From Phaeodactylum tricornutum CCAP 1055/1 (taxonomy: Eukaryota; Bacillariophyta; Bacillariophyceae; Surirellales; Neidiaceae): DNA of 64,000 nucleotides. The DNA lies in NCBI RefSeq assembly GCF_000150955.2, contig NC_011673.1:62001-126000 (forward strand), written 5' to 3'. Each line of letters starts with the position of its first letter. Positions within the stretch are counted from its first letter, which is position 1. Under the pieces are notes generated by a model. The model did not search any database, was not told the origin of the DNA, and saw only the letters and a program-made list of their open reading frames with translations. The translations under genes and the position numbers were made by a program. Of the stretch, positions 33,344-44,700 are shown in pieces.

Positions 33344-35742
33344 TCAGCGGCCTTTACGGTCAATAGGCTTGCATGACTGCTGGAGCCACTGCAGTGCCGG
33401 ACTGCCTTCGTCCAAATGTGGGCTAACTTTTTCGAGCACCTCTTCATGATAAGAATCCAGCCAATTCATTTCGTCGGCTGACAGTAGGTCCACATTGATC
33501 AGATTCGTCTGAATTGGAATCATGGTAAGTTTTGAAAACTTAAAGAACTTCTTCTCGCTACTGCTTTCTTCCTCCGCATTGTTGTGTCCCGGGTTTACGT
33601 ATTGAATCTCCATCAAGTTTTCAATACGAATCCCGAACTTGCCGTCCTCATAGTAGCCTGGTTCATTCGAAAGCACCATGCCATTCTTCAAAACTTCCTT
33701 GTTGGTCCAACGAGGGCTAATTCCCATGGGTCCTTCGTGCACGTTCAAAGCAGCGCCGACTCCATGGCCGGTTCCGTGGCCGTAATCTTTTCCAATCGCC
33801 CAAAGATTCTGCCGCGCAAGCACGTCCAAAACGAATCCAGGAGTGTTTTCTGGAAACTGCATCACGTCAACGCCAATATTTCCCTTCAGGACGCGCGTGT
33901 AGTAATCGACAAACTCGTCCGTAGGCTTGCCAAAGTGCCATGTACGCGTCACATCTGTGGTGCCATATTCGTACTGACCGCCTGAATCAATCAAAATGGG
34001 GTTCACAGTGTCGAGATGACGCATCAGATCGCTGTCGGTGCTGGCTCGGTAGTGCACAATCGCTCCGTTAGGACCAACGCCGGCAATAGTGGGGAACGAA
34101 ACTTCTTTGAACCCAGGCTGTTCAGCGCGACAGGACGTCAACACTTCGTCGATCTCCACTTCGGAGACGGATCTACCTTTGCCGACAATCTCTTCCGTCA
34201 GCCAAGCCATAAATTTGGCCATGGCTACTCCGTCCACAATATGGGCCTTGCGTATCCCTTCCAGTTCGGCGTCGTTTTTGCAAGCCTTCATGGGAGTCAC
34301 CGCGTTTTGCGAATTGATCAAACTCTTTTCTGGAATGACGGCGCTTAGAGCGTAGTTGGCTCGAGACAGATCAATCCAAACCTTGTTACCCGCTGTCTGG
34401 CAGTGAGCATCCACTTCTGCCACAACGCTATCGTAAGGCTTGATTGTGACACCAGCATCATTTAAATGAGATTGAACGGCCGAGGATTCCACTTTACGGG
34501 GATCACAGTATAAGGAAATTTGATCAGCCTCCACCGTCACATAGGCAATACCAACCGGACAAGTGTCGATGTCTCCCATGGCACGCATATTTAGAAAGTA
34601 GGCCACATCATCTAGGGTGCAAAGCACCGTCATGGTAGCCTTTTTCTCCTTCATTTCCTTGCGTACTGCGGTAATCTTGTCCTCTAAGCTCACGCCAGCG
34701 TATTCCATCGGATGGACGCGGAATGGTGAAGTTGGAACTTCCGGTCGGTCCGTCCAGATAGGATCAACCAAATTTTCGTTGGAAGTATCCAGAACTCCAA
34801 TTTTCGTTGCCTCCCCGTCCGCAATATTCAGTTCGTCGGCGGCGGCTTCCGCAAAGGCCGTTTCGAGCTCCTTGGCAAACGAGGCCGCGTGCACGAATGG
34901 ATCCATACCGACTTTGAGCGGTGTTTGAGGATCACTCTGGCCGTACTTTTTCACCGCTGCCGCGGCTAGCCATTTGGGAATGGTGAGGGTATCGGCAAGT
35001 CCGGCCTTTTGCAAAGTCCAGCAATCAGGGTCCAATTGCAGACCCGCTTCGTTCCAGTAGCGAGAATCGGTCCAGAGACAGGCAGCATCCTGTGTAATCA
35101 CGGCCGTTCCAGCACTACCCTTGAAGCCTGTCAAAAAGGCACGACGTTCGTAGGCCGTGGGGACGTATTCTACGAAAAAGAAACGATCAAAACAGTATAA
35201 GAAGCGGCAAGCAGCAAAAGAAAATGAGCGCGACAACGCGACGCCTTTAGCCTACCTGACAAATGCGGATCGTCCGAAGGCACCAGATACACATCGAGGT
35301 CCAAATCTTTCATGCGTGCCCGAAGCGCCTCCAGTTTAGCTGCCGGTGTCATGGTATCACTACTTTTCGAAGCGGCAATCGAAGGTTCCACTTCCGTGGT
35401 GCTCATTGAACGCACGAGCGAAGAAGCTGCTGCTCCGCCTCCTCCTCGAAAGGCCAATCCTTGTCTGGTCAAGCCAAGACCGTTAGTCAGCGAGGGCGTT
35501 GCTTCCGAGTGCCGATACGAGACTCCAGTGGAACCGGAAAGGAACGACGGGAAGACCAGTGAAGAAGGCGAAGCTCTGACGCTAGAGGAGCGATGTGTCG
35601 TGCTGGAAAACGCGGACGAAGACTGGGAAGAAAAGGCTAGCAAAGCAGCTGCCAAGGGAGGTCGAAATAAACTGCGGCTAAGGCGTTTAGTCGTTGCGTT
35701 GCTGTTCTTGAGCGACTTTACCATGGTACTCAATGAGATCAT
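33344..35742 (-). CDS. Xaa-Pro aminopeptidase (aminopeptidase P, M24B), 2 exons
   Basis: Exon 1 is 35256-35742 (an alternative ATG lies at 35724), exon 2 is 33344-35169; the 86-bp phase-1 intron (GTAGGC donor, TCGTAG acceptor) joins DPHLS to EYVPTAYERRAFLTGFKGSA, a hallmark of the family. Product about 770 aa. The metal-binding M24 core is intact: DSGGQYEYGTTDVTRTWHFG (two Asp), YGHGTGHGVG (His), NEPGYYEDGKFGIRIEN (two Glu). It releases N-terminal residues preceding proline using Mn2+. The first 115 residues are Ser/Ala/Arg-rich with SSQSSSAFSS, which could be a plastid or mitochondrial presequence; a second Met before TTEVEPSIAAS could give a cytosolic form (inference). Confidence 0.9.
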
Positions 35743-36918
35743 GGAATATAATAAGATCCTGACGAGGGCACCGGTTAGCAATCACCTCATAACAACGAAA
35801 GTCAGAACGGATGAGAAAGCCCAAATAGAAAGAACCTCAAGGAAAACCCTCTTCTTGCGAAACCCTCCTGTCCACTGACGTTGCAGTCTGTGATGTGTCC
35901 GACATTTACACTCAAGCTCATGTGACACATTCGTGGGGCGATACAAATTGAACCACGTTTGAAATCCATACTAACAGTAAATTGATATTAAATTTTAACC
36001 ACTTGGTGTGAACCCAATTTCTGCCAAAGTCAGCACAGTGGAACAAGTAGGTAGATGCTTTGAACGGGTCTATTCACAGTCAAGTGGCACGCGCCGCCAC
36101 GCGACCATGGTAGTCGCTTCTCGACATCTTTCTCTCGCGTACTATTTGTTTAATATAGAGCCTCTCCTCCTGTACACTTTGCGGCAGGACCGTTCGTTGC
36201 CTACCGATATCCCAAGCAGCCCGAGCTGTACTCTCGGATTGCTGAGCGAGGGCTTAGTTGTCTCCTACGGTTGCATGTACCAGCTTTTGTCCTGGTTTCG
36301 GACTGCTCTCCATTAGCAAATGACGGTACAGATACACTAAATGTAAGTGCAACGATTTTTGCACAGGTTTTTTTGTCGAAAAATCCCAGGGTTTTCGTTG
36401 GCTAACCACAGCAGCTGCTCCGAAACGACTGGCCAGCTTGTGATCTTGGGGAGGCGGGCTTTTCGACTCCTCAAACCATCCCATAAATGCTAGATATGTC
36501 ATTCATCCTCATACGAAACTATGACAAAAGATTGATCAGGGTGAAAAAGCGAATCTCGACTCATTCACGTCAATCCGAACCGTATGGCTAATCCCTCCAC
36601 CATTCTCTGGAACTGGCGCTGAGCACGTGTCGGCTGATTCGAGGAAACAGGTTGGTAGTTCCTTATAGCACGTACACCCTCGTAGAAACCCGGTCCTCGC
36701 ATTGTCTCCCATCAGAAGGGGTCCTCTCTTTGTCCGCTGGAAAGCATCAATCGGTAATCTGGTAATCTTAGTCTCTCATACGAGAAGCAACACGAGCTTG
36801 CCATACGCCTTAGAAATTGCGAAGTCGCTTATCAATCGCATATCCTAAAGGTGAGCGAAGCTTTTTCAAACTGTGCTTTGGTCTTATAAAGCAAGATCCG
36901 ATCAATGAAAATCAAATC
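35743..36918. other. Intergenic region (1.2 kb)
   Basis: No coding sequence recognised. It holds one TCACAGTC copy (36074-36081) and an AACAGTAAATT copy near 35972, the latter shared with the p24 3' flank. Confidence 0.45.
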
Positions 36919-37717
36919 ATGACAAAAGTTGACGACGACAAAGACCATGTGGGCGTCACCTTTGCCCTTACCTTTGCCTGGGCGCATCCCTCGTCTTCTT
37001 TCCTTCCTTGGTCAAGTTTGCTTCGCACCGTACGTAGGCTTCCGCTTTGGGGCTGGCGGCGGGTGTGATGATGTATGTTTCGCTCGTCGAAATCTTCGGT
37101 GAAGCCGAAGCTCATTTCAATGAAGCTCGATTCTCCACCGCCAAAGCCTATCTGTACACGACCCTTTCCTTTTTCGCTGGTGTTTTGATTATGGTGGTAA
37201 GACAAGCATGACGATACGTGTGTGCACAAGGCTACCTCGGATAACCCAACTAATGTGCTCCCCGTTCTGTAAATTTAGCCTCAACACGGTCTTGGCCATT
37301 GGCATTCACAACTTTCCCGAGGGACTCGCCACGTTTGTTGCCACATTGAGCGATCCAAGCGTTGGGGCCGTCCTGGCGATTGCCATTGCTCTCCACAACA
37401 TCCCTGAAGGATTGTGTGTCGCCATGCCAGTCTACCACGCCACGGGGCATCGCTGGAAGGCCTTCTCGTGGGCCTTGCTTTCCGGAATGGCTGAACCTTT
37501 TGCTGCCCTCCTGGGTTGGGCCAGTTTGGCTGATCACTTCTCGCATTCCGTTTATGGTGTCATGTTTTCCTTCGTTGCAGGAATGATGGTCGTAAGTGCT
37601 GTACGCGAACTGATCCCAACTGCGCATCACTACGATCCTACGGATACTGTCGTGACATATTCTTTTATGGTCAGAACGGCCGTTATGGCACTCTCGCCTG
37701 TCCTCTTTATTATATAA
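36919..37717 (+). pseudogene. ZIP-family metal transporter, apparently degenerate
   Basis: The locus reads as a ZIP/GufA-type transporter in pieces. From ATG 36919 comes VGVTFALTFA; then, after a frame change near 36980, LGASLVFFPSLVKFASHRT; then an in-frame TAG (37034-37036) followed in the same frame by ASALGLAAGVMMYVSLVEIF and a further helix to about 37193 (GVLIMV). After a likely intron, the clean second half runs to 37717: NTVLAIGIHNFPEGLATFVA and IALHNIPEGLCVA (the two metal-binding helices), then three more helices. The variable loop before HNFPEG seems shortened. The conserved HNxPEG motifs are intact while the first half is not. It could be a recent pseudogene, sequence error, or an exon layout I fail to see. 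Confidence 0.6.
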
Positions 37718-37904
37718 AAAACGAGATGTCTTTTTTATCAAATATGTCGAAAGCGTGCGTGCCACAAATTAGTCCTACGATCTGTAGACCGAATAACTTT
37801 CGTATTCCCATAAAAAAAGATAAGTCTATACAAAGACATGGCCGAAGCGTATACTATACTATCTATCCTTTGACAAAACGAGACTTGGAAACACCAGATT
37901 CTGG

Positions 37905-40217
37905 TCACGCCAAGTGAGTATGGGCCCTCTTGATCGAAGTGCTCCACTCTTTGGCTTGATCCTTCGGACGCTTCCGTTTCCGACTTTCATTCGATGCCGT
38001 GTACGTCGATGGCAAACAATCCATCCTCCGGTAGGCTTGGTCTTGCTCCAAAGAAGGCGAGAAATTCGTCAAGCCATTCTCATCATTGTCCATACAAAAC
38101 TGTTCCGTCAATGGTTGTGAATCTGATCCCTCGATCTGTAGGGTCTGCGCTGACAGGCCACTTTCTTGGGCTGCAATTCCTGACTCACTGTCAATCGATT
38201 CCCGTGCAGCCATGTCTGGGTTTTCAAAAGGCCGTGTGTGGAGTGACTGAGCCGTACGGGCAACACAAACTTCGTTTGGACAACCCAGCGCGGCGGAACC
38301 TCCTTTGTGTAGCGAATGTCGAGAGTCGGTGCTGACAACAGGACCAAAGTCATAGAAACTCGCGGTGTCAGTTGTTGGCCTCTTCGCGTGATATAAACTG
38401 ATGTTCGAAGGAGCCACCGATCTCTGTGTTGGTTGATGAAACCCCACCCTCGCTAATGTTGGCCTGTAGATCTGTCTGTACTCTGGATCCCTCACGTCTC
38501 CCTCATGTTCCGCACGGGTAGTCTTGGTGTGCGTTTCGCAACGAATAGGCGGAAGCGGGCCGTACCTTGGCGAATAGTTTTCAGAGCTGGTTGGAAAGTT
38601 CACACCCCTCTCTCCACCCGCAGAACTGAATGACTGACGCAACGGCGAAGTTTCTCTTAGCCGTGGTCGACTATCTTCTTTTGCTGACCGAAGTCGGTTG
38701 TGGTAAGAAAGACAGTTCTGATATTCTTCTTCCGCTGGTACATTCCGATAGGTAGGAAAAAGCGACGACACTATTCCAGCCACGTATCCCACACATTCTA
38801 AAAACAGCGCGTACTTGCGCAATTCTGTAATCAAACGAATTCGTTCTCCATCGTCAATGTTCAAATACGGTTGCGGCGTAGACACTGCCGCCGTCAACAG
38901 CAATTCCAAAGCAGCTTCGGTCATGACGATCGCCACCAAGTAGGATCGAAACGTTCGACACCGTCGCGGCAACGTCAACAGCCAAAGCACGTTGAGCGTA
39001 CCCAGTACGTGCAGCAGAAAGGTCACGTAGGTATATCCCGCAGTTGCCGTTTGAATCAAAGAATCTAGACCTGCCAGAGGCTGTAGACGTGTCGTAGTAG
39101 CCTGTACCGTATCGGCCAAGTTAGCAATCTGTTCCTGTTGAAAGGCGACAGCCGTGCGATATCGTTCCATTTCCCGGACTTGTTGTTGCCAGACGGTCGT
39201 TTGGTACGTTGTCCAGGATTGAAAGGTTGCTTCTTGTTCGGCATCCCGGACCTCGGCCCTATCAAGAACACGTTTTAGAAAGGCCGTGTGCTCGGCCACA
39301 TGTCGTTCCAGAATCGGACCAAGGTGGAGTTGCAGTTGCGCGCGCAGCTCGTGTGACAAGTGCCGGGACACTTCCTGTTGCAGGGTGGGCAACACATGTG
39401 TTTCCAAAGCAAGGGTGACACGGTTCTGGACCTGGTCGGGAAGATTGGTGAGTTGTTGCATTTGGAGTACGTGTTGGGCCGAAACGCCAACAAGGGCGTC
39501 AAGTTGTTGAAGCGAAGCGTGGGCAATATCCTCGTACTGAGCAGAAAGTTGTCGAGAGGATTCCTGTTGGGCCTGCAGCAGGGCTTGTTGCGTCAAGCGG
39601 ACGCACCAGACTTGGACATAGGCAAAAAACTGGGTATATATCGTCCCTGCCAAGGGTGTCAAGTGACCGAGACAATCGTAGAGTGCGACTTCCGGCGCAG
39701 TGGTGCCGGTACGACTGGCAGCGTCAGTCTGTAGTGGTTGACAATGGAGTTGTACATGCGACTGTGAATTTGCCGGATCCTCTTCCAAGGGTTGTTGTAG
39801 GTCTTGCAAATGACAGCGTGTAATTTCCAGAGCTAGTCTTTTTTGTTGCGTTTCCGGCAGATTGGCACAGAAAATCTCGGCGTCAATATCGTTCCGCGAG
39901 GAACGAGTCGGCAAGGAGCCCGTGCTGGTCAAAGCCGAGCTCCAACACTGTGGGGAAGGCTGGATAGAGACCATTTCAGGTCCAATCGCGTGCTGATACT
40001 GTCCTTTACTGGACTTAGGATGCTCGGGCCATAGTCCAGTCGTACTATCGGCATCGTGAGGATCCCGTGCTATTCTTGTGTTTTTGGTAGGGTGGATATC
40101 TTTGCGGGTCTGGGAGTTTGAATGCTTGTCGTAAGTGTTTGTTTGAGAAGCCCTGACGGAACGCAAACAGTTCAGGCCAAGAGCACCGAACCACCAATAG
40201 GTGAAAAATTTTCTCAT
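37905..40217 (-). CDS. GEX1: KAR5/GEX1/Brambleberry-type nuclear-fusion (karyogamy) protein
   Basis: Intronless, 770 aa, ATG 40217. A signal peptide (FFTYWWFGALGLNCLRSVRA) precedes the family's cysteine-rich block: CWSS (C91), FCANLPETQQKRLALEITRC (C117, C135), then CLGHLTPLAG and VQVWCVRL. A long coiled-coil region follows (QQALLQAQQESSRQLSAQYE and further), then two or three hydrophobic segments around residues 385-440 (YVTFLLHVLGTLNVLWLLTL, SYLVAIVMTEAALELLLTAA) and a nucleoplasmic or cytosolic basic tail of about 300 aa (RKRKRPKDQAKEW). This order matches yeast Kar5p, plant GEX1 and fish Brambleberry, which act in nuclear-membrane fusion after gamete fusion. The assignment rests on motif order and layout. 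It is divergent from the organellar HU gene. Confidence 0.7.
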   Translation of the reverse strand: MRKFFTYWWFGALGLNCLRSVRASQTNTYDKHSNSQTRKDIHPTKNTRIARDPHDADSTTGLWPEHPKSSKGQYQHAIGPEMVSIQPSPQCWSSALTSTGSLPTRSSRNDIDAEIFCANLPETQQKRLALEITRCHLQDLQQPLEEDPANSQSHVQLHCQPLQTDAASRTGTTAPEVALYDCLGHLTPLAGTIYTQFFAYVQVWCVRLTQQALLQAQQESSRQLSAQYEDIAHASLQQLDALVGVSAQHVLQMQQLTNLPDQVQNRVTLALETHVLPTLQQEVSRHLSHELRAQLQLHLGPILERHVAEHTAFLKRVLDRAEVRDAEQEATFQSWTTYQTTVWQQQVREMERYRTAVAFQQEQIANLADTVQATTTRLQPLAGLDSLIQTATAGYTYVTFLLHVLGTLNVLWLLTLPRRCRTFRSYLVAIVMTEAALELLLTAAVSTPQPYLNIDDGERIRLITELRKYALFLECVGYVAGIVSSLFPTYRNVPAEEEYQNCLSYHNRLRSAKEDSRPRLRETSPLRQSFSSAGGERGVNFPTSSENYSPRYGPLPPIRCETHTKTTRAEHEGDVRDPEYRQIYRPTLARVGFHQPTQRSVAPSNISLYHAKRPTTDTASFYDFGPVVSTDSRHSLHKGGSAALGCPNEVCVARTAQSLHTRPFENPDMAARESIDSESGIAAQESGLSAQTLQIEGSDSQPLTEQFCMDNDENGLTNFSPSLEQDQAYRRMDCLPSTYTASNESRKRKRPKDQAKEWSTSIKRAHTHLA

Positions 40218-40919
40218 GGTGCATTATCAGAAATGTTGTGGAGAGAGGTGTCAACGACGAGGACGCGTATTTCAAAGTACGATGCTCATGGCAGTCGTGT
40301 CGTCTCTCGTCTCGTGGCGGCGTCACACCCAAACGAGGATGCGAAACAAGGGAGGTTTGCAATCGGTTGCCTTGTTCACGACTGATTTGAACATGGAGTG
40401 AGCGGTTTCGACCGTCACGGACCGCCATCATTTGGAAGCGAGAGGTGCGAATGTTTGGGACTGGGGTAGGGTGTGGTGGTATATTCGCTACTCACAGTCG
40501 AATGCTTCCGAGAAAATGTGAGTGTTTGCCAGCGTGTTTGTCTATTCTATATTTACAGTTAATGAAAAGATGGCAAAGAGACAGAATATAGTGTCGTATA
40601 CGTTTTATGAACGGACACTAGGCTCTATCAATATTGTTCGGACAGAGTATTGATTTATGCACAAATTCTTTCGTGACCAAAGGCGTTTATTGCAAAGTCC
40701 TGGTCCGGGCCGCCGGCCGGAACCGGTAGTTACGGTTCCAGGGACGTTTGCTTTGATGCAAGAATACTGCTGGCAAAGCCGTTAGAAGTCGCACTGGAAA
40801 AGTGAATTCGCAATCCATCGTAACTACGCTACCTTAATCTTGGTGTACCTTTCTTGGTGCTCCATACCTTGGAACCTCTATCCACTGCGCATCTACCTAT
40901 ATCCCCACGCTACCCAAGA
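40218..40919. other. Divergent intergenic region (0.7 kb)
   Basis: No gene seen. One TCACAGTC copy at 40492-40499. Confidence 0.45.
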
Positions 40920-41517
40920 ATGTCGTTTGTTGCTTCCGCCGTTCGCTCCCACGTCTCTCGCAACGGGGCGCGGCGTTCGACAGTGCCGGCGGTGTCTCAC
41001 TGCGCGCCAACGAACCCCAAGACCTTTTGGTCTACCCCGCTGCGCGGCCAAGAGGAGCCCGTCAAAACCAAAGTCAAGCCCAAGGTCCACACACCTGAGC
41101 TAATTCAGAAAATAGCGACGTCGCACAATTTGTCCATCGCCGATTCGCGACGGATCTTCAAGACCGTCTTTGATACCATTCACGAGGTACGATATGGAAT
41201 TGCCGGACCAACACCGCGACAACGTCAAACGGAGGAACGAAGACGTACATACTCGTTGACTCTTTGTGTCACTCACTAATCTACTCATTCGAACCCATAC
41301 ATATCTTTTGTCTTTCGCTTATCCGGTCTTCTTGTTGCAGACATTGGCCGAGGGCAAGTCCGTATCGGTAACCAAGTTTGGTATCTTCACCACCGTGCGT
41401 ACCAAGGAACGGACCGGCCGCAATCCCCGCACGGGAGCAGCCATCCACGTTGACGCCAAAGAACGCGTGCGCTTCCGACCCACAAAATATCTCAAAGAGT
41501 TTGTGCAACCCAAGTAG
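40920..41517 (+). CDS. HU-like bacterial-type DNA-binding protein, organelle-targeted, 2 exons
   Basis: Exons 40920-41186 and 41341-41517; the 154-bp phase-0 intron (GTACGA donor, TTGTTGCAG acceptor) gives 147 aa. The first 55 residues are Ser/Arg/Ala-rich without acids (MSFVASAVRSHVSRNGARRS), typical of a mitochondrial presequence; no signal peptide is visible, so a plastid location is less likely. The HU domain follows: TPELIQKIATSHNLSIADSR, then KSVSVTKFGIFTTVRTKERT and the signature GRNPRTG with IHVDAKERVRFRPTKYLKEF. HU packages organellar DNA as a dimer by inserting its beta-arms into the minor groove. Confidence 0.88.
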
Positions 41518-41718
41518 AAGCTTCCGAATTGGTCTCAGTGTGCGTGCCGACACGCCCAAATTGATGTAGGGGCGTAAGCATCCTACCGTATCACACTGTA
41601 CCGATAGTGCCCATTCATAACACTCATCCACAGAACAAACAAACAAAAATTGAACTACCAACACCTATTGACAACACTATTGACCAAAAGTAACGTAGTT
41701 CCGTCATCGAATCCCTCG

Positions 41719-44700
41719 TTACCCGGATTCATTCACACGGTCGTTCCGGTGCCTTTCGTCCACGCGGGAACGACACACAGTGTCGACCAAGGTCAGTTTA
41801 AGCGGAGGCAGTGCGTACGAAGGGGTCGGTCGGGAGGCTCTAGACCCGTCGGGACCAGGCACGGCTAAATCGACTTCTGTATGATTCAAATGCGATACGT
41901 GATCCGACAACGGTTTGCATCGGACCAGATACGATACCTCCCGCAAGGGCAACACCGAGCTCCGACCGTGTCGCTCCAAACAGTACGCCGCCTGTGTGCT
42001 CGGTGTCAAATACGGCAGCACGTCCGATTCCTGCAAAACCACCCGGTGGTGCCGTCCTCCGGAACGCAACCGCAAGGCTTCCCGCGCCAACGACCGCGCC
42101 ATGACTACGGCACTCCGAATGTGCGGGGCTGGTGGCGCCGTCTTGACAAATACGATGCCCCGGTCCGACACCCAAGCTCCGGCCTCGACAGCTTGCATAG
42201 CAATCGCGCTCATTCCGAGCAACGACAGCGCCGCCTCCCGTTCGGCGTACAATTTCGCTTGACCCGTACCATCGTCCAGTACACCACTACACTCCCATTT
42301 GATGCTTCCGTGGTAGTTCACGTTACAATTATTAGGACAACGGAGATGAGTTCCTTCACGACTGTTAACTTGAGGCCGTGGCGCTGATATGGGCGGACTT
42401 GTCGGCGGTATGGCAGGACAAACCATCGGTTCGTTCGGTAGGGGCCGATCCCAGTAGCTTGGGCCGATCACGCCCTCGCGGTCAAGATTCCTACTCAGAG
42501 TCCGCACCAAGCCGTTGCCTTCGTCTCCTTTTTTCTCTTTCTGTCCGTCGCCATTGGCGGAAGGATTCACTAGTGTCTGGAAACACTTGGAGCATTGGGC
42601 TTGGGCGCTACAATACGAGACGCTTAGAAATGTCGCATTGCGAATCTCACGGACCAACGACGGGGCGAGATGTGCGCTTCCGGGCTGGCGAAGATCTCGA
42701 CAGATGGCCAAGTGCAAGTCGGCCAAGGTACAAGAGGGAATTTCACTGGCGGTGGGTGGCAATAACAGGTCGCCCAAGATTGGCAACAACCGTGTTTCAT
42801 CCTCGGAGGAGGCTAGATGAGATCGTGTTCGAGTGACTCGACGATTCAACATACCGGTCAAGAACCTTTCTCCCCCAGAAAAATGAAACGCATCCTCCGA
42901 TAGGTTTGCGTCGGTTGGTGCAGCATTTGAAATAGGGAAAAAGAAAGACGCGGATAGATCATCTACTGCACAACGTAAGCGAACATACCCTCGTTTAGCA
43001 TCTTGCTGTGCCGATGCGGACGGAAATCGTACAAGCACACCACAAGTGGAAGCGATCGAGGGAGCGGAAATACCTTGAAATTCATCCCACCCTCCCGAGA
43101 GTAATGCACAAGTGCTCGCCGAGCTGGCAAGTGTCCACCACACGAGAATAAGAGATAGCTGATCCTCGGTAACTGTCGCGCCTAGCCCTGAGGTGATCCA
43201 GCGACGTATTTGTATTCGCCATGATTCATTAACTCGCACAGGTGGCTTAATCTCGATTGACTGTATACATGAAAACTCGTCGATTGAGGAGATTAGTGGT
43301 GCTTGCGATAAAGTCAGCATCAATCCGTTGAACTCGCAATTCCGGATTTTAGCCAATTTCATCGACTTGCGTACCAAAAGGCCAACAGCGGATCCTGGTA
43401 CCTGGCTTTTCGCAGAAAGTGGGTCAAGTAAGTCTCGAACGGAATGCTCAGTACCTATAGGTTCGTCGTTGGCATCGAAAACGGAGCAGCCACTATTGAT
43501 CGTACGCATCTCGTCGCAATCCAAGCAAAAGGACGCAATCAACAGTAAACCTTGGATTTCTAGTATTGCACAGCATCCGGTCGCGTTATTTTGCTCACTC
43601 TCGGGCGGAGGAAGTAGTACTTTACGGCAGTGGCGGTCCGAACGCGAATCATTTGACGAAAAGCCAACACAGAGACAAGAGACCACAATGGATCGAAGCC
43701 TACCAATAAAAAATTCCGTGGCTGCTGCAAGGGTCCGGACATCCGCGTTTATGCAAAGGCCCGATACTGGCAGAATTACTCCACCAGTCGTCAATGAGAG
43801 ACTGGTGAAGTTGTTGTGGTGTTTGCCATGGCCAAATCCTGATGTGTACACGTGTTCGCCTTTCGAAAAGGGTTGCGAGTTGCTGGACAGATCCCACGGT
43901 TCAAGAACAAAGGCAGCATGCCATCCTACCTGTAGGTCTGTCCCTATTTCAAAAAGGCGATCCAACTTGGAAGAAAGAGCATTGAAAGCATGTGTTTGTA
44001 TCGCCGCCAAATCAAGAAACGAAGGCATTGAAAACGGTTTTGTGTTTGTAGACAGGTGACAGCCGTATATGGGCTGTGGTTTTGTTCTTTTCTCACAGGG
44101 ATATTCCAAAAAAGCGTGATCAAAGAACTCAGCATATGGGTTGCGTGCGGGCCTTTTTTGTGGGAAGCTCTCGGGAAACCAGAAGGAAATGAGCTCGTCC
44201 AGAAAAGGCATTCGGCAGCCAATTGGAACACGCCAACGAGCTTGGCTGAGCCAATTTTCCAGGCGTATTCGTAGTACCCACTCGTGATATGATCGGCGTA
44301 TCTTCAAGAATGAGTATGGAATAGGGAGAGGCAAACCCTTGCCTCGACAGTTCTCTTTCTTCATTGTGGGGGGAATTTTCGCTCCAGGCGCTGGCCCGTC
44401 AATCGCCAGCCGCCGGAGACATATTTTGGATCGTAGACAAGCCGCATATGTTTGGTCGTTGTCAATAGCATGCACGTTGTAAACTTCCACACTAGCTCCC
44501 TCGCGCAAACTGAGCTGGAGCGCTGATGACATTGGAAAGTACGTCAAGAGCAAGACTAAACATTTTGAAGTGCTGGGATTTGAGGCAACATCCATGATAT
44601 TTGTGAGAGTCAAAAATTGAATGTGAATTTGGCTCCCAGTTTTTGTATAGTGAACGGACTGAATACATCCCTGAATATTTCTCAATTCGGTTGTCGGAAG

